From contig RFIV01000035.1 of the NCBI GenBank assembly GCA_003695085.1, forward strand, positions 1 to 9,214: DNA of 9,214 nt, written 5' to 3'. Source of the DNA: Gammaproteobacteria bacterium. Its GTDB lineage: Bacteria; Pseudomonadota; Gammaproteobacteria; Pseudomonadales; Oleiphilaceae. Shown here piece by piece: positions 1 to 5,950 of the stretch. The notes under the pieces are model-generated. The model was not told where the DNA came from. It ran no database searches and was given only the letters and a program-made list of their open reading frames with translations. Numbering within the stretch: the stretch's first letter is position 1; each line of letters begins with the position of its first letter. Made by a program: the position numbers and the translations under genes.

Positions 1-295
1 CGCCCTGCCCGAAGATGAGCGGCAGAAACGGGGACTGAAACCGCTCGAGATCCTGGTCATCTCGCCCAGCCAGCCCATCAATGATATAGCCCGCCATTAT
101 GTGGACCGGTTACCCTTGCCTCTGCGGCGGGCGCTGGGGGGTGGCAGTACCGAGGACACCAGTGCCAGCCTCGCCAGCTATCTGCTTTTCGACCCTGATT
201 TCTGCAAGGCACTGATTCGACTGGGCTATGAAGATGCCAAGGCTCACGCTAAGATGCTCGACAACTTCATCACCTGCAACGAAGACAGTGTATGA
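1..295 (+). CDS. Patatin-like phospholipase family protein, C-terminal end (5' part outside window)
   Basis: Reading begins in frame at base 2 and runs to the TGA at 293-295, giving about 97 C-terminal residues. Seen: a beta-strand-like LEILVISPSQPIND segment, then RHYVDRLPLPLRRALGG, and an end containing SLASYLLFDPDFCKALIRLGY followed by DAKAH. From memory, this tail is typical of the larger bacterial patatin-like acyl hydrolases, in which the helix ending ASYLLF followed by an 'IxLGYxDA' motif closes the domain. The catalytic GxSxG serine, the DG(A/G) aspartate and the oxyanion loop would lie upstream, so activity cannot be judged here. Expected role: serine-dependent hydrolysis of phospholipid or other acyl esters, cytoplasmic or membrane-associated. 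The stop overlaps the amgK start by four bases (ATGA, 292-295), so the two are probably co-transcribed and translationally coupled. The family call rests on a fragment only. Confidence 0.72.
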   Translation, partial: ALPEDERQKRGLKPLEILVISPSQPINDIARHYVDRLPLPLRRALGGGSTEDTSASLASYLLFDPDFCKALIRLGYEDAKAHAKMLDNFITCNEDSV

Positions 296-1317
296 ACCGA
301 GATGAACGACTGGCCCATGCACATCAGTGGGCCGCATCGGTGCTGGGACGTGAACTGCCCGAGCCGGTTCCGGTATCGGGCGATGCCAGTTTCCGCCGCT
401 ATCTGCGCGTGGAGGATGGCCCGCGCACCCTGATACTCATGGACGCACCGCCGGACAAGGAAGACTGCCTCCCCTTCGTCACGCTGGCGCGTGCGTGGCG
501 GCAGGCCGGCATTCCGGTGCCGGACATTATCGACTGGCAGGCCGACGAGGGTTTCATGCTGCTGGAAGATTTTGGGGACACCACATTCGCACGACAGGTG
601 GGCACGACTACCCCGGATGGTGCTGCCGCAGAGGCGGCGACGCCTCTTTACGAGCAGGCACTGGAGGCTCTGCTTCGAATCCAGGTGCAACCTGCCCCCG
701 AAGCCTGTCCCCTGCCCCGCTTCGACGATACGCTGCTTGCCGATGAGTATGCACTGTTCACCGACTGGCTCATGCGCCGCAAACTCGGTGTCACTCTGCA
801 GGGCAAGGCCGGGGCGCAGTTGAAGGCGCAACTGACCCGCGTGTCGGAGGTATTCCGGGGGCAGGCACAGGTCACCGTGCACCGGGACTACCACAGCCGC
901 AATCTGATGGTCAGACCCATGGGTATCGGTATTCTGGATTTTCAGGATGCGGTGACCGGTCCCGTCACCTACGATCTGGTGTCCTTGCTGCGCGATTGCT
1001 ACATTCAGTGGCCGGACGACTGGGCGCACCATCTGGCGGACGGCTTCTACGACGCACTGCCCCGCGCCCACCGCGCGCCCAGCCGGGAGACCTTCCATCG
1101 GGACCTGGACTACACCGGCATCCAGCGTCACCTGAAGGCGGCCGGGATCTTTGCGCGCCTGGCACTGCGTGACGGCAAGACGGCCTATCTGAATGATATC
1201 CCTCGCACACTGGGCCACCTCGTACGCATTGGCGAGCGGCATAGTGAGCTGACACCACTGGTCAATCTGGTGCGCAGCGATGTGCTGCCCGGCATTGAGG
1301 CGGAGCTGGCCGCATGA
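292..1317 (+). CDS. amgK: N-acetylmuramate/N-acetylglucosamine kinase AmgK
   Basis: A 341-residue kinase of the aminoglycoside phosphotransferase (APH) fold. In the family, AmgK phosphorylates the anomeric hydroxyl of MurNAc (and GlcNAc) with ATP, the first step of the cytoplasmic peptidoglycan-recycling bypass. Seen: a nucleotide-binding N-lobe with SGDASFRRYLRV near residues 29-40 and a hinge MLLEDFGD near 90-97. The catalytic loop HRDYHSRN is at residues 197-204 (Asp199 as base, Asn204 as metal ligand), followed by the metal-binding DFQDA at 216-220. All key residues are intact, and the length agrees with the roughly 340 residues remembered for the Pseudomonas enzyme. The start is the ATG overlapping the upstream stop; there is no strong Shine-Dalgarno, which fits coupling. 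The 3' end overlaps murU by ATGA. The adjacent murU makes this assignment much firmer than the fold alone, since generic APH kinases are hard to separate. Confidence 0.93.
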   Translation: MNRDERLAHAHQWAASVLGRELPEPVPVSGDASFRRYLRVEDGPRTLILMDAPPDKEDCLPFVTLARAWRQAGIPVPDIIDWQADEGFMLLEDFGDTTFARQVGTTTPDGAAAEAATPLYEQALEALLRIQVQPAPEACPLPRFDDTLLADEYALFTDWLMRRKLGVTLQGKAGAQLKAQLTRVSEVFRGQAQVTVHRDYHSRNLMVRPMGIGILDFQDAVTGPVTYDLVSLLRDCYIQWPDDWAHHLADGFYDALPRAHRAPSRETFHRDLDYTGIQRHLKAAGIFARLALRDGKTAYLNDIPRTLGHLVRIGERHSELTPLVNLVRSDVLPGIEAELAA

Positions 1318-1979
1318 TGGATACTGCCATGATCCTGGCCGCCGGGCTGGGTACGCGCATGCGGCCGCTGACCGAGAGCACACCAAAACCCCTTCTCAAG
1401 GCCGGTGGCAAGGCATTGATCGAGTACCTGATCGAGGCGCTGGCGGCTGCCGGCTTCAGCCGTCTGGTCATCAATCATGCCTGGCTGGGTGCACAGATTG
1501 AATCCACCTTGGGTAGCGGGACGCGCTGGGGCGTGCAGATTCACTACTCGGCCGAAGGTGAACCGCTGGAAACCGCCGGAGGCATCAAACAGGCACTTCC
1601 ATTGATCGACCGGGAGCGCTTTGCCGTGGTCAACGGTGACATCTGGACGGATTTTCCGTTCACCCAACTGCGGGATGTCCCGGACTGCGAGGCCTTCCTG
1701 GTGCTGGCTGACAACCCGGAGCACCATCCGCAGGGTGATTTCGCACTGCGTGAAGACGGGCGGGTTGATGTCAACGGCCAACCCCTGTATACCTTTACCG
1801 GAATCGGCGTCTATCAGCGCTCGCTTTTCGAGCCACTGCCGTCAGGGCCCTGGCCGCTGGCACCGGTGCTCAGGGGTGCCATGCAGCGTCGGCAAGCACG
1901 AGGCATGCGGTATTCCGGGCATTGGCATGATATCGGTACCCCGGACCGGCTGGCATGGCTGGATGACTGGCTCGGCTGA
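1314..1979 (+). CDS. murU: N-acetylmuramate alpha-1-phosphate uridylyltransferase MurU
   Basis: A 221-residue sugar-1-phosphate nucleotidyltransferase of the GT-A/Rossmann-like type. MurU couples MurNAc-1-phosphate, the AmgK product, with UTP to give UDP-MurNAc, bypassing de novo MurA/MurB synthesis. Seen: the signature AAGLGTRMRPLT at residues 9-20 followed by PKPLL at 24-28 (Lys25); ETAGG in the substrate loop; VVNGD at 105-109 with the metal-binding Asp109; and HDIGTP at 205-210 with a second likely metal ligand, Asp206. The short length, without a hexapeptide-repeat acetyltransferase domain, separates it from GlmU and matches the roughly 223-residue Pseudomonas MurU. The first ATG (1314) has GGAG eight bases upstream (1302-1305) and overlaps the amgK stop; the adjacent ATG at 1317 is the alternative. 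A 53-base gap follows before djlA. Confidence 0.93.
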   Translation: MMDTAMILAAGLGTRMRPLTESTPKPLLKAGGKALIEYLIEALAAAGFSRLVINHAWLGAQIESTLGSGTRWGVQIHYSAEGEPLETAGGIKQALPLIDRERFAVVNGDIWTDFPFTQLRDVPDCEAFLVLADNPEHHPQGDFALREDGRVDVNGQPLYTFTGIGVYQRSLFEPLPSGPWPLAPVLRGAMQRRQARGMRYSGHWHDIGTPDRLAWLDDWLG

Positions 1980-2020
1980 CACGGCCATGCCGGGCGAACG
2001 ATTCATTTTCCATGACCGAC

Positions 2021-2026
2021 AGGAGG
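2021..2026 (+). promoter_or_regulatory. Ribosome binding site AGGAGG deciding the djlA start
   Basis: A perfect AGGAGG lies six bases before the ATG at 2033. An earlier in-frame ATG at 2012 lacks any such site, and starting there would place this motif inside the coding sequence. The 2033 start also puts the glycine-rich membrane segment close to the N-terminus, as expected for DjlA. Confidence 0.8.
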
Positions 2027-2032
2027 ACGGAC

Positions 2033-2785
2033 ATGCGAGCAGGGTATCAGATCGGCGCTCTCTGGGGATTCATGACCGGCGGGCCGGTGGGCGCAATGAT
2101 TGGCGGGTTCTGGGGCGATCAATGGCATCGCTGGCTGGAAGCCGCCATACCCAGATTTCAGGTGCGTATCGGTTCGGATGCACTGAACACGGACGCGCTC
2201 TTTACCGCCATGGGGGCGCTCACCGAGGGCCAGCTGGCCGCGCACCGGGCGGAAGGGCTGATTCGCCATATTGGCCAACACCTTCGCCTCGACGACGAGC
2301 AGTTGAGAGCGGGCCTGAGCCGCTACCTGGCCGGTACGGCTGATACCGGGCAGTTTGACGAACAGCTTGAACGCCTGGCCCCGGGGCTGATCGCAGACGT
2401 CAACCAGATCAGCCTGGTGGCATCCGCGCTGTTGCAGGCCGCCTACCTGTGCGACACGATTACCCCAGTGATGCGGACCAGGCTTGACCGGGTACGGAAA
2501 GTGCTGGGCGTCCCCGAGCGGGTCTTTCGTCAGTGGGAGCAGGAAATCCGCGAACATCTGGGGCAAAGCCCCCGCGCAGATGCGCTCTCGGAGGCATGGC
2601 GCACGCTGGGCGTCACGCCCGGCTCGGATTTTGAAACGGTGCGCGCCGCGTACCGCAGGCTCATGAGCCGCTACCACCCGGACAAATGGGCACGCGGCAC
2701 CCATGCGGAACTGGCCGATGCCCATGACCGCTCACAAGCCATACAGCAAGCCTATGCCCTGCTCAGGCGCCATCTGAAGCACTGA
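2033..2785 (+). CDS. djlA: DjlA-type membrane-anchored J-domain co-chaperone
   Basis: A 250-residue protein, close to the roughly 270 residues of E. coli DjlA. Seen, in order: a short glycine-rich hydrophobic N-terminal segment (about residues 4-27, with GALWGFMTGG and GAMIGGFWGD), like the dimerising transmembrane helix of DjlA; an alpha-helical TerB-like region (about 45-165) with TAMGALTEGQLAAHRAE at its start; a linker; and a C-terminal J domain (about 186-250) with the HPD motif at 215-217 followed by KW. In the family the J domain stimulates DnaK ATPase at the inner membrane and the protein is linked to envelope stress. It lies 53 bases after murU on the same strand, so it may share the transcript, but its own strong ribosome site suggests independent translation. 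Its 3' end overlaps the convergent gene by 23 bases. Confidence 0.88.
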   Translation: MRAGYQIGALWGFMTGGPVGAMIGGFWGDQWHRWLEAAIPRFQVRIGSDALNTDALFTAMGALTEGQLAAHRAEGLIRHIGQHLRLDDEQLRAGLSRYLAGTADTGQFDEQLERLAPGLIADVNQISLVASALLQAAYLCDTITPVMRTRLDRVRKVLGVPERVFRQWEQEIREHLGQSPRADALSEAWRTLGVTPGSDFETVRAAYRRLMSRYHPDKWARGTHAELADAHDRSQAIQQAYALLRRHLKH

Positions 2786-4058
2786 CTGCACGATCCTCAC
2801 CGGGGGCAACCGTTCGCAGCCAGTGCACGATCTTGCGTGCCAGTCTCGATTGCCCGCCGGGCAGCCCCGGTGCACTTACCGGATACGGATCATACCGACG
2901 AAACCCCGCCCTGCGGGCGCTTTTCAGACGCAAGTCGGCCTGCCGTGCCAGCAGCACCTGATCCCGGTCCCAGATATCCAGAACGGCCAGCTGTTTGAGG
3001 GCCGGCTGCTTTTCCAGCCACCCCGACCAGCTGTCCAGCGGCGCATTCACGAGAATCAGTACCAGGCCCTTGGGCGGGATATCCGGCAGGCTGGCCAACC
3101 AGGCCAGTACATCCGGTACTTCGCCGCCTTCTGCTATCACTGCGTTGTTCTGAAACCCTCTTCGGGCCAGTTCATCCATTGCCAGGGCCATGCGGGTCGT
3201 GTTGTCCAGCCAGGGCGACTCGTCCGCATCAGCCGACTCCTCAGCCCCGGCCGCCTTCTGTTCCGGCTGCGGTGCTCCCGCTCCGGCGTCCGTTTCCGGC
3301 GCCTCGCCTGCAGGCGCATCTCCCCCCACCACATCGATATCCACGGTCTTGTCCGCACTGCCGTTATCCGCCCCCGCAGTGCCGGCCTCCTGCCCCGCTT
3401 GCTGGCCCGAGTCCGTCGCATCACTTTCGCCAGCCGCGTCCCCGGCAGACGCATCTGCTTCGCCGCTGCCTTCAGCCTCCCCATCTGTTGCAGACCTCGG
3501 ATCCCGCCTGGGCGGCAACACCCGCTTTGGGGCTGGCTTGACCGGGGCACGCAATACCGTCGTCAGCGTGTGCCAACCCGCCTCCGGCAACTGGACCGCC
3601 AACCGCCGAGCCAGCCCCCGCCGGGCGATATCGCCCCCCACAGTGGTCAGCATCAGGGCGCCCCCCTCGTTCTTGCGCGCCACAGCAGGCCAGTACATGG
3701 CCGGGGCCGGCTTGTCCGGCTCGCCCAACGGCACGATCTCGGCACCTGGCACCTCCTTGCCCAGCGCATTGATCAGCGCCCACTCACTGTCCACTCGCGC
3801 CCGCCGCACTTCAAAACCGGGCCGCGCGGCCTCCTTGGGGGCACCGCCCGCTCCTGCCTCGGAGGCATCCGTACCTGCATCCTTACCCGAGGCTGCAGCA
3901 TCCTGCCCGGCAGTCCCCTCTGCAGCCTGCGACTCGGGCTGAACAGGTGCTTGTTCTGCATTCAGGGGCACCCCATATACACTCCAGAGCACCACCAAAG
4001 CGGCCCCCCATCTGCGCATGCTCCTTCTGGTCAGCCTGACTTCACTCCAAATACCCAT
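2763..4058 (-). CDS. Exported DUF3530-family (alpha/beta-hydrolase-like) protein
   Basis: A 431-residue protein. Seen: a signal peptide best read from Met14, with two arginines, the hydrophobic core GAALVVLWSVYGV and a probable cleavage after PLNA (about residue 34), so it is exported to periplasm or envelope. Next comes an Ala/Gly/Glu-rich linker (about 35-79), then the first conserved part (about 80-185) with YWPAVARKNEGGALMLTTVGG and LPEAGWHTLTTVLRAP. An acidic low-complexity insert (about 186-281) follows, then the second conserved part (about 282-431) with NNAVIAEGG, PKGLVLILVNAPLDSW, LAVLDIWD and RRYDPYPVSAP. The pattern matches what I recall of DUF3530, a family of unknown function related to alpha/beta hydrolases. 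No GxSxG is visible; AEGGE sits where the nucleophile elbow would be, so catalysis is doubtful. The start could instead be the ATG at 4019, whose AAGGAG lies only one base upstream, a poor spacing. It is downstream of the EamA gene on the same strand. Confidence 0.7.
   Translation of the reverse strand: MGIWSEVRLTRRSMRRWGAALVVLWSVYGVPLNAEQAPVQPESQAAEGTAGQDAAASGKDAGTDASEAGAGGAPKEAARPGFEVRRARVDSEWALINALGKEVPGAEIVPLGEPDKPAPAMYWPAVARKNEGGALMLTTVGGDIARRGLARRLAVQLPEAGWHTLTTVLRAPVKPAPKRVLPPRRDPRSATDGEAEGSGEADASAGDAAGESDATDSGQQAGQEAGTAGADNGSADKTVDIDVVGGDAPAGEAPETDAGAGAPQPEQKAAGAEESADADESPWLDNTTRMALAMDELARRGFQNNAVIAEGGEVPDVLAWLASLPDIPPKGLVLILVNAPLDSWSGWLEKQPALKQLAVLDIWDRDQVLLARQADLRLKSARRAGFRRYDPYPVSAPGLPGGQSRLARKIVHWLRTVAPGEDRAVSASDGA
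3216..3503 (-). other. Acidic, Ala/Gly/Asp/Glu-rich disordered insert within the DUF3530-like gene
   Basis: About 96 codons (residues 186-281) consist almost wholly of Ala, Gly, Asp, Glu, Ser, Thr, Gln and Pro, with short runs such as GEAEGSGEADASAGD and ESADADESPW. Basic residues are nearly absent. The insert splits the recognisable fold after the GWHTLTTVL strand and before the NTTRMALAMDEL helix. Because of the skewed composition, long open frames exist here on the opposite strand as well; these are not genes. Confidence 0.75.
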
Positions 4059-4119
4059 GCCCCGGCAACACCTCGCCTTGTTTCATTCTCTTCCCAGTCT
4101 AGCAACATCAGGGCCAGTT

Positions 4120-4138
4120 GCGGGCTTTACACGCCCGC
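4120..4138 (-). repeat. Inverted repeat (hairpin) spanning the stop codon of the EamA transporter gene
   Basis: GCGGGC (4120-4125) and GCCCGC (4133-4138) form a perfect six-base-pair stem with a seven-base loop that contains the TAA stop. No thymine run follows on either strand, so it is not a standard intrinsic terminator. As RNA it could stabilise the 3' end of the transporter message or reduce read-through into the downstream gene. Confidence 0.4.
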
Positions 4139-4966
4139 CTTGCGCCGGATTACCAGCCAGACACCCGACAAGATTGCCAGGGAGGCCACAACAAATCTCA
4201 GTGTCAACGGCTCGCCCAGGACCAGGATTCCGCCCAAGGCGGCCAGTACAGGCACTGTAAGCTGTACACTGGCCGCCTGGGTCGGGCGCAGGGCCGGCAA
4301 TACGGCATACCAGAGCGCATACCCTATACCAGACGCCAGAGCCCCGGAGACCAGGGCGTAGATCACGCCCCAGCGATCCCAGGCGGCTGCACCCGCCCAC
4401 AAGACGGACACCCCCAGTGCCAGGGGCGTGGCCCGCAAAAAATTGCCGGCAGTTACGCGAGTCGGGTCACCCAATCCCCGCCCCCGAAGGGAATACACAC
4501 CCCAGGCAATACCCGCTGCCATCATGAGCAGGCTCCCCCCAAGCGGTGGCGCGCTTAACCCGGGACGCATCAGGATAACCAGCCCGGCAAGCGCCATCAG
4601 CAGTCCCAAAACCTGGGCACGGTCCAGCCGCTCACCCCTCCACCAGCCCCAACTGATCATGGTGGCCTGGACGGCACCAAACAAGATCAGCGCCCCTGTT
4701 CCCGCCGGCAGGCTCACATAGGCAAATGAGAACCCGGCCGCATAAACGAACAAGGCCAGTGCCGACACCCCGTCGCCCTGACCCGGCCTGCACGGTGAAC
4801 GCAAGTACGCGATGAGACAGAGCACCAGCGCACCGGAGGCCAGTCGCAGCGACGTAAAACTGGCTGGATCCAGTACCGTCATGCTCAATGCCGCACGCGC
4901 CAGCAGCGAATTGCCGGCAAAGGCCACCATCGCCAGCGACACGAGCAGAAGGGTTCGCCAGGGCAT
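4127..4966 (-). CDS. EamA/DMT-superfamily inner-membrane transporter
   Basis: A 279-residue, strongly hydrophobic protein with about ten predicted transmembrane helices. It is arranged as two EamA repeats, one from the N-terminus to about residue 135 (ending near GLVILMRPG) and one from about 145 to the end. Seen: an N-terminal helix with VAFAGNSLLARAAL, the first-repeat motif FGAVQATMI, and the second-repeat motif LTVPVLAALGGILVLGEPLT, the typical end of an EamA domain, then a positively charged tail RRKAGV. The family exports or imports small metabolites such as amino acids and drugs; the substrate cannot be told from sequence. The start at 4966 is chosen because GAGGAG lies five bases upstream. 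Extending to an ATG at 5083 would add about 39 non-hydrophobic residues typical of non-coding sequence. It is first in a probable two-gene minus-strand unit with the DUF3530-like gene, 68 bases downstream. Confidence 0.86.
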   Translation of the reverse strand: MPWRTLLLVSLAMVAFAGNSLLARAALSMTVLDPASFTSLRLASGALVLCLIAYLRSPCRPGQGDGVSALALFVYAAGFSFAYVSLPAGTGALILFGAVQATMISWGWWRGERLDRAQVLGLLMALAGLVILMRPGLSAPPLGGSLLMMAAGIAWGVYSLRGRGLGDPTRVTAGNFLRATPLALGVSVLWAGAAAWDRWGVIYALVSGALASGIGYALWYAVLPALRPTQAASVQLTVPVLAALGGILVLGEPLTLRFVVASLAILSGVWLVIRRKAGV

Positions 4967-4971
4967 CATGT

Positions 4972-4977
4972 CTCCTC
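4972..4977 (-). promoter_or_regulatory. Ribosome binding site GAGGAG for the EamA transporter gene
   Basis: On the minus strand GAGGAG occupies 4977-4972 with a five-base spacer to the ATG at 4966. The neighbouring ATG at 4969 would leave only two bases, so the second of the two ATGs is preferred. Confidence 0.65.
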
Positions 4978-5098
4978 GTTCGGGATCCGCCGTTGCGGGC
5001 GGCACATTGAATTCACCCCACCATGGCCTTGAGCCCGGCACGCACAACAACCCCGTTGAACGCCCCACATGGCCAGAAAGCACACCGCCATTTTAGGG

Positions 5099-5104
5099 TA
5101 TAAT
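5099..5104 (+). promoter_or_regulatory. Possible upstream promoter -10 box (TATAAT)
   Basis: A perfect TATAAT stands in an AT-rich pocket (5091-5105) within otherwise GC-rich DNA. No good -35 box is found 16-18 bases upstream, and there is no extended -10 TG. A transcript from here would begin near 5111 and carry a leader of about 160 bases before rpe. It could be a second, activator-dependent rpe promoter or chance. Confidence 0.35.
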
Positions 5105-5134
5105 CTCCGAGGATCACCTGTAAGAAGTGTATCC

Positions 5135-5236
5135 ATGCCTCCCATCGAAATCGTCGCAGTGGTCGGGACCACCACCGGACCTCTTTGGTCTGCTAACCCT
5201 CGCCACGGACCTGACAGCACCTCGCCAAGCAGGTAA
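5135..5236 (+). CDS. Doubtful 33-codon open frame in the rpe leader
   Basis: ATG at 5135 to TAA at 5234-5236 encodes 33 residues beginning MPPIEIVAVVGTTTGPLW. A weak AAGAAG (5122-5127) lies seven bases before the ATG, and the TATAAT box lies 31 bases before it. I recognise no family. There is only one tryptophan codon and no run of any regulatory codon, so it does not look like a classical attenuator peptide. The rpe promoter overlaps its 3' end, which argues that it may be accidental. Confidence 0.15.
   Translation: MPPIEIVAVVGTTTGPLWSANPRHGPDSTSPSR
5159..5172. repeat. Short perfect inverted repeat GTGGTC-GG-GACCAC upstream of rpe
   Basis: Six-base arms separated by two bases, centred about 45 bases upstream of the rpe -35 box. 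The position and symmetry would suit a dimeric regulator binding site, or a small hairpin in a longer leader RNA. No regulator is identified. Confidence 0.3.
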
Positions 5237-5239
5237 AAT
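5211..5239 (+). promoter_or_regulatory. Sigma70-type promoter for the rpe-gph-trpE operon
   Basis: CTGACA (5211-5216) is separated by exactly 17 bases from TAAAAT (5234-5239); each matches the consensus at five of six positions. The predicted start near 5246 gives a leader of about 27 bases that contains the GGAG ribosome site. This is the strongest promoter visible in the window. Confidence 0.72.
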
Positions 5240-5272
5240 CGCGCCTGCACCCTCAACCCTCCGGAGAGCGAG

Positions 5273-5950
5273 ATGTTTCAGCCCCTGATTGCACCGTCCA
5301 TCCTGTCTGCTGATTTTGCCCGTCTGGGTGAAGAGGTCAACGCCGTGCTCCAGGCCGGTGCCGACATCGTGCATTTCGATGTCATGGACAACCACTATGT
5401 CCCGAACCTGACCATCGGCCCCATGGTCTGCAAGGCTCTGCGCAACTACGGCATCACCGCCCCCATTGACGTGCACCTGATGGTGCAGCCGGTGGACGAC
5501 ATGATCCGCATGTTTGCCGATGCCGGCGCCACCTACATCACCTTCCATCCGGAAGCCAGCCTGCATGTGGACCGCTCGCTGCAGCTGATCCGGGATCTGG
5601 GCTGCAAGGCCGGCCTGGTGCTCAATCCGGCCACGCCGCTGAACGTGCTGGATTATGTGATGGACAAGCTGGACATGATTCTGCTCATGAGCGTCAACCC
5701 CGGCTTCGGAGGCCAGAAATTCATTCCGTCCACGCTGGAGAAGCTGCGTCAGACGCGCCAGCGCATTGATGACAGCGGACTGGACATTCGCCTGGAGATT
5801 GACGGCGGGGTGAACACGCAAAACATCGGTGAGATTGCCGCCGCCGGCGCGGACACCTTTGTTGCCGGCAGCGCCATCTTCAACAGTGACGATTACGCCG
5901 CCACCATCGCCACCATGAAGCAGGCCATTGCTCAGGCTCGCGGCGAATGA
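5273..5950 (+). CDS. rpe: Ribulose-phosphate 3-epimerase
   Basis: A 225-residue TIM-barrel enzyme, the same length as E. coli Rpe. It interconverts D-ribulose 5-phosphate and D-xylulose 5-phosphate in the cytoplasmic pentose phosphate pathway (and the Calvin cycle where present). Seen: APSILSADF at residues 7-15 with Ser9; the metal-binding HFDVMDN with His34 and Asp36; IDVHLMV with His68; MSVNPGFGGQKFIP in the phosphate-gripping loop; and LEIDGGVN with catalytic Asp177, followed by AGADTFVAGSAIF at the phosphate site. All catalytic and metal residues are present. The start is set by GGAG six bases upstream and by homology of the N-terminus. It is the first gene of the operon and overlaps gph by ATGA. 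Confidence 0.97.
   Translation: MFQPLIAPSILSADFARLGEEVNAVLQAGADIVHFDVMDNHYVPNLTIGPMVCKALRNYGITAPIDVHLMVQPVDDMIRMFADAGATYITFHPEASLHVDRSLQLIRDLGCKAGLVLNPATPLNVLDYVMDKLDMILLMSVNPGFGGQKFIPSTLEKLRQTRQRIDDSGLDIRLEIDGGVNTQNIGEIAAAGADTFVAGSAIFNSDDYAATIATMKQAIAQARGE

Larger units (their letters stand above)
4967..5272. other. Divergent intergenic region between the EamA transporter gene and rpe
   Basis: These 306 bases separate two divergent genes. They hold the transporter ribosome site, a TATAAT box at 5099-5104, a weak 33-codon open frame at 5135-5236, a short inverted repeat at 5159-5172, the best rpe promoter at 5211-5239, and the rpe ribosome site GGAG at 5263-5266. I see no convincing minus-strand promoter for the transporter. 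The best guess is CTTACA (plus-strand 5119-5124) with TATACC (5097-5102), 16 bases apart, four of six matches in each box. Confidence 0.6.

Noticed and set aside
244..1386. A 380-codon minus-strand frame opposite amgK
   Set aside because: Antisense to a gene with intact kinase motifs; the composition is that of a shadow frame.
2686..2704. ATGGG/CCCAT stem in djlA followed on the minus strand by TTTGTCC, a possible terminator for the DUF3530-like gene
   Set aside because: Five Watson-Crick pairs plus wobbles, a poor T tract, and the bases encode the constrained region next to the HPD motif. Too weak to list.
2787..2832. Nine-base direct repeat TGCACGATC (2787-2795 and 2824-2832)
   Set aside because: Short, only two copies, both within the DUF3530-like coding sequence; no link to an attachment site or mobile element.
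2851..2863. TGCCC-GCC-GGGCA hairpin after the djlA stop
   Set aside because: Only five pairs and no T tract on either strand; it lies inside the DUF3530-like coding sequence, so I do not call a terminator.
2823..4361. A 512-codon open frame on the plus strand, and a 250-codon one at 3190-3942
   Set aside because: They run antisense to the DUF3530-like gene and part of the transporter gene. The translations are Arg/Pro/Ser/His-rich without domains, as expected when GC-rich, low-complexity coding DNA is read backwards. The minus strand has a signal peptide, recognisable conserved blocks and membrane helices instead.
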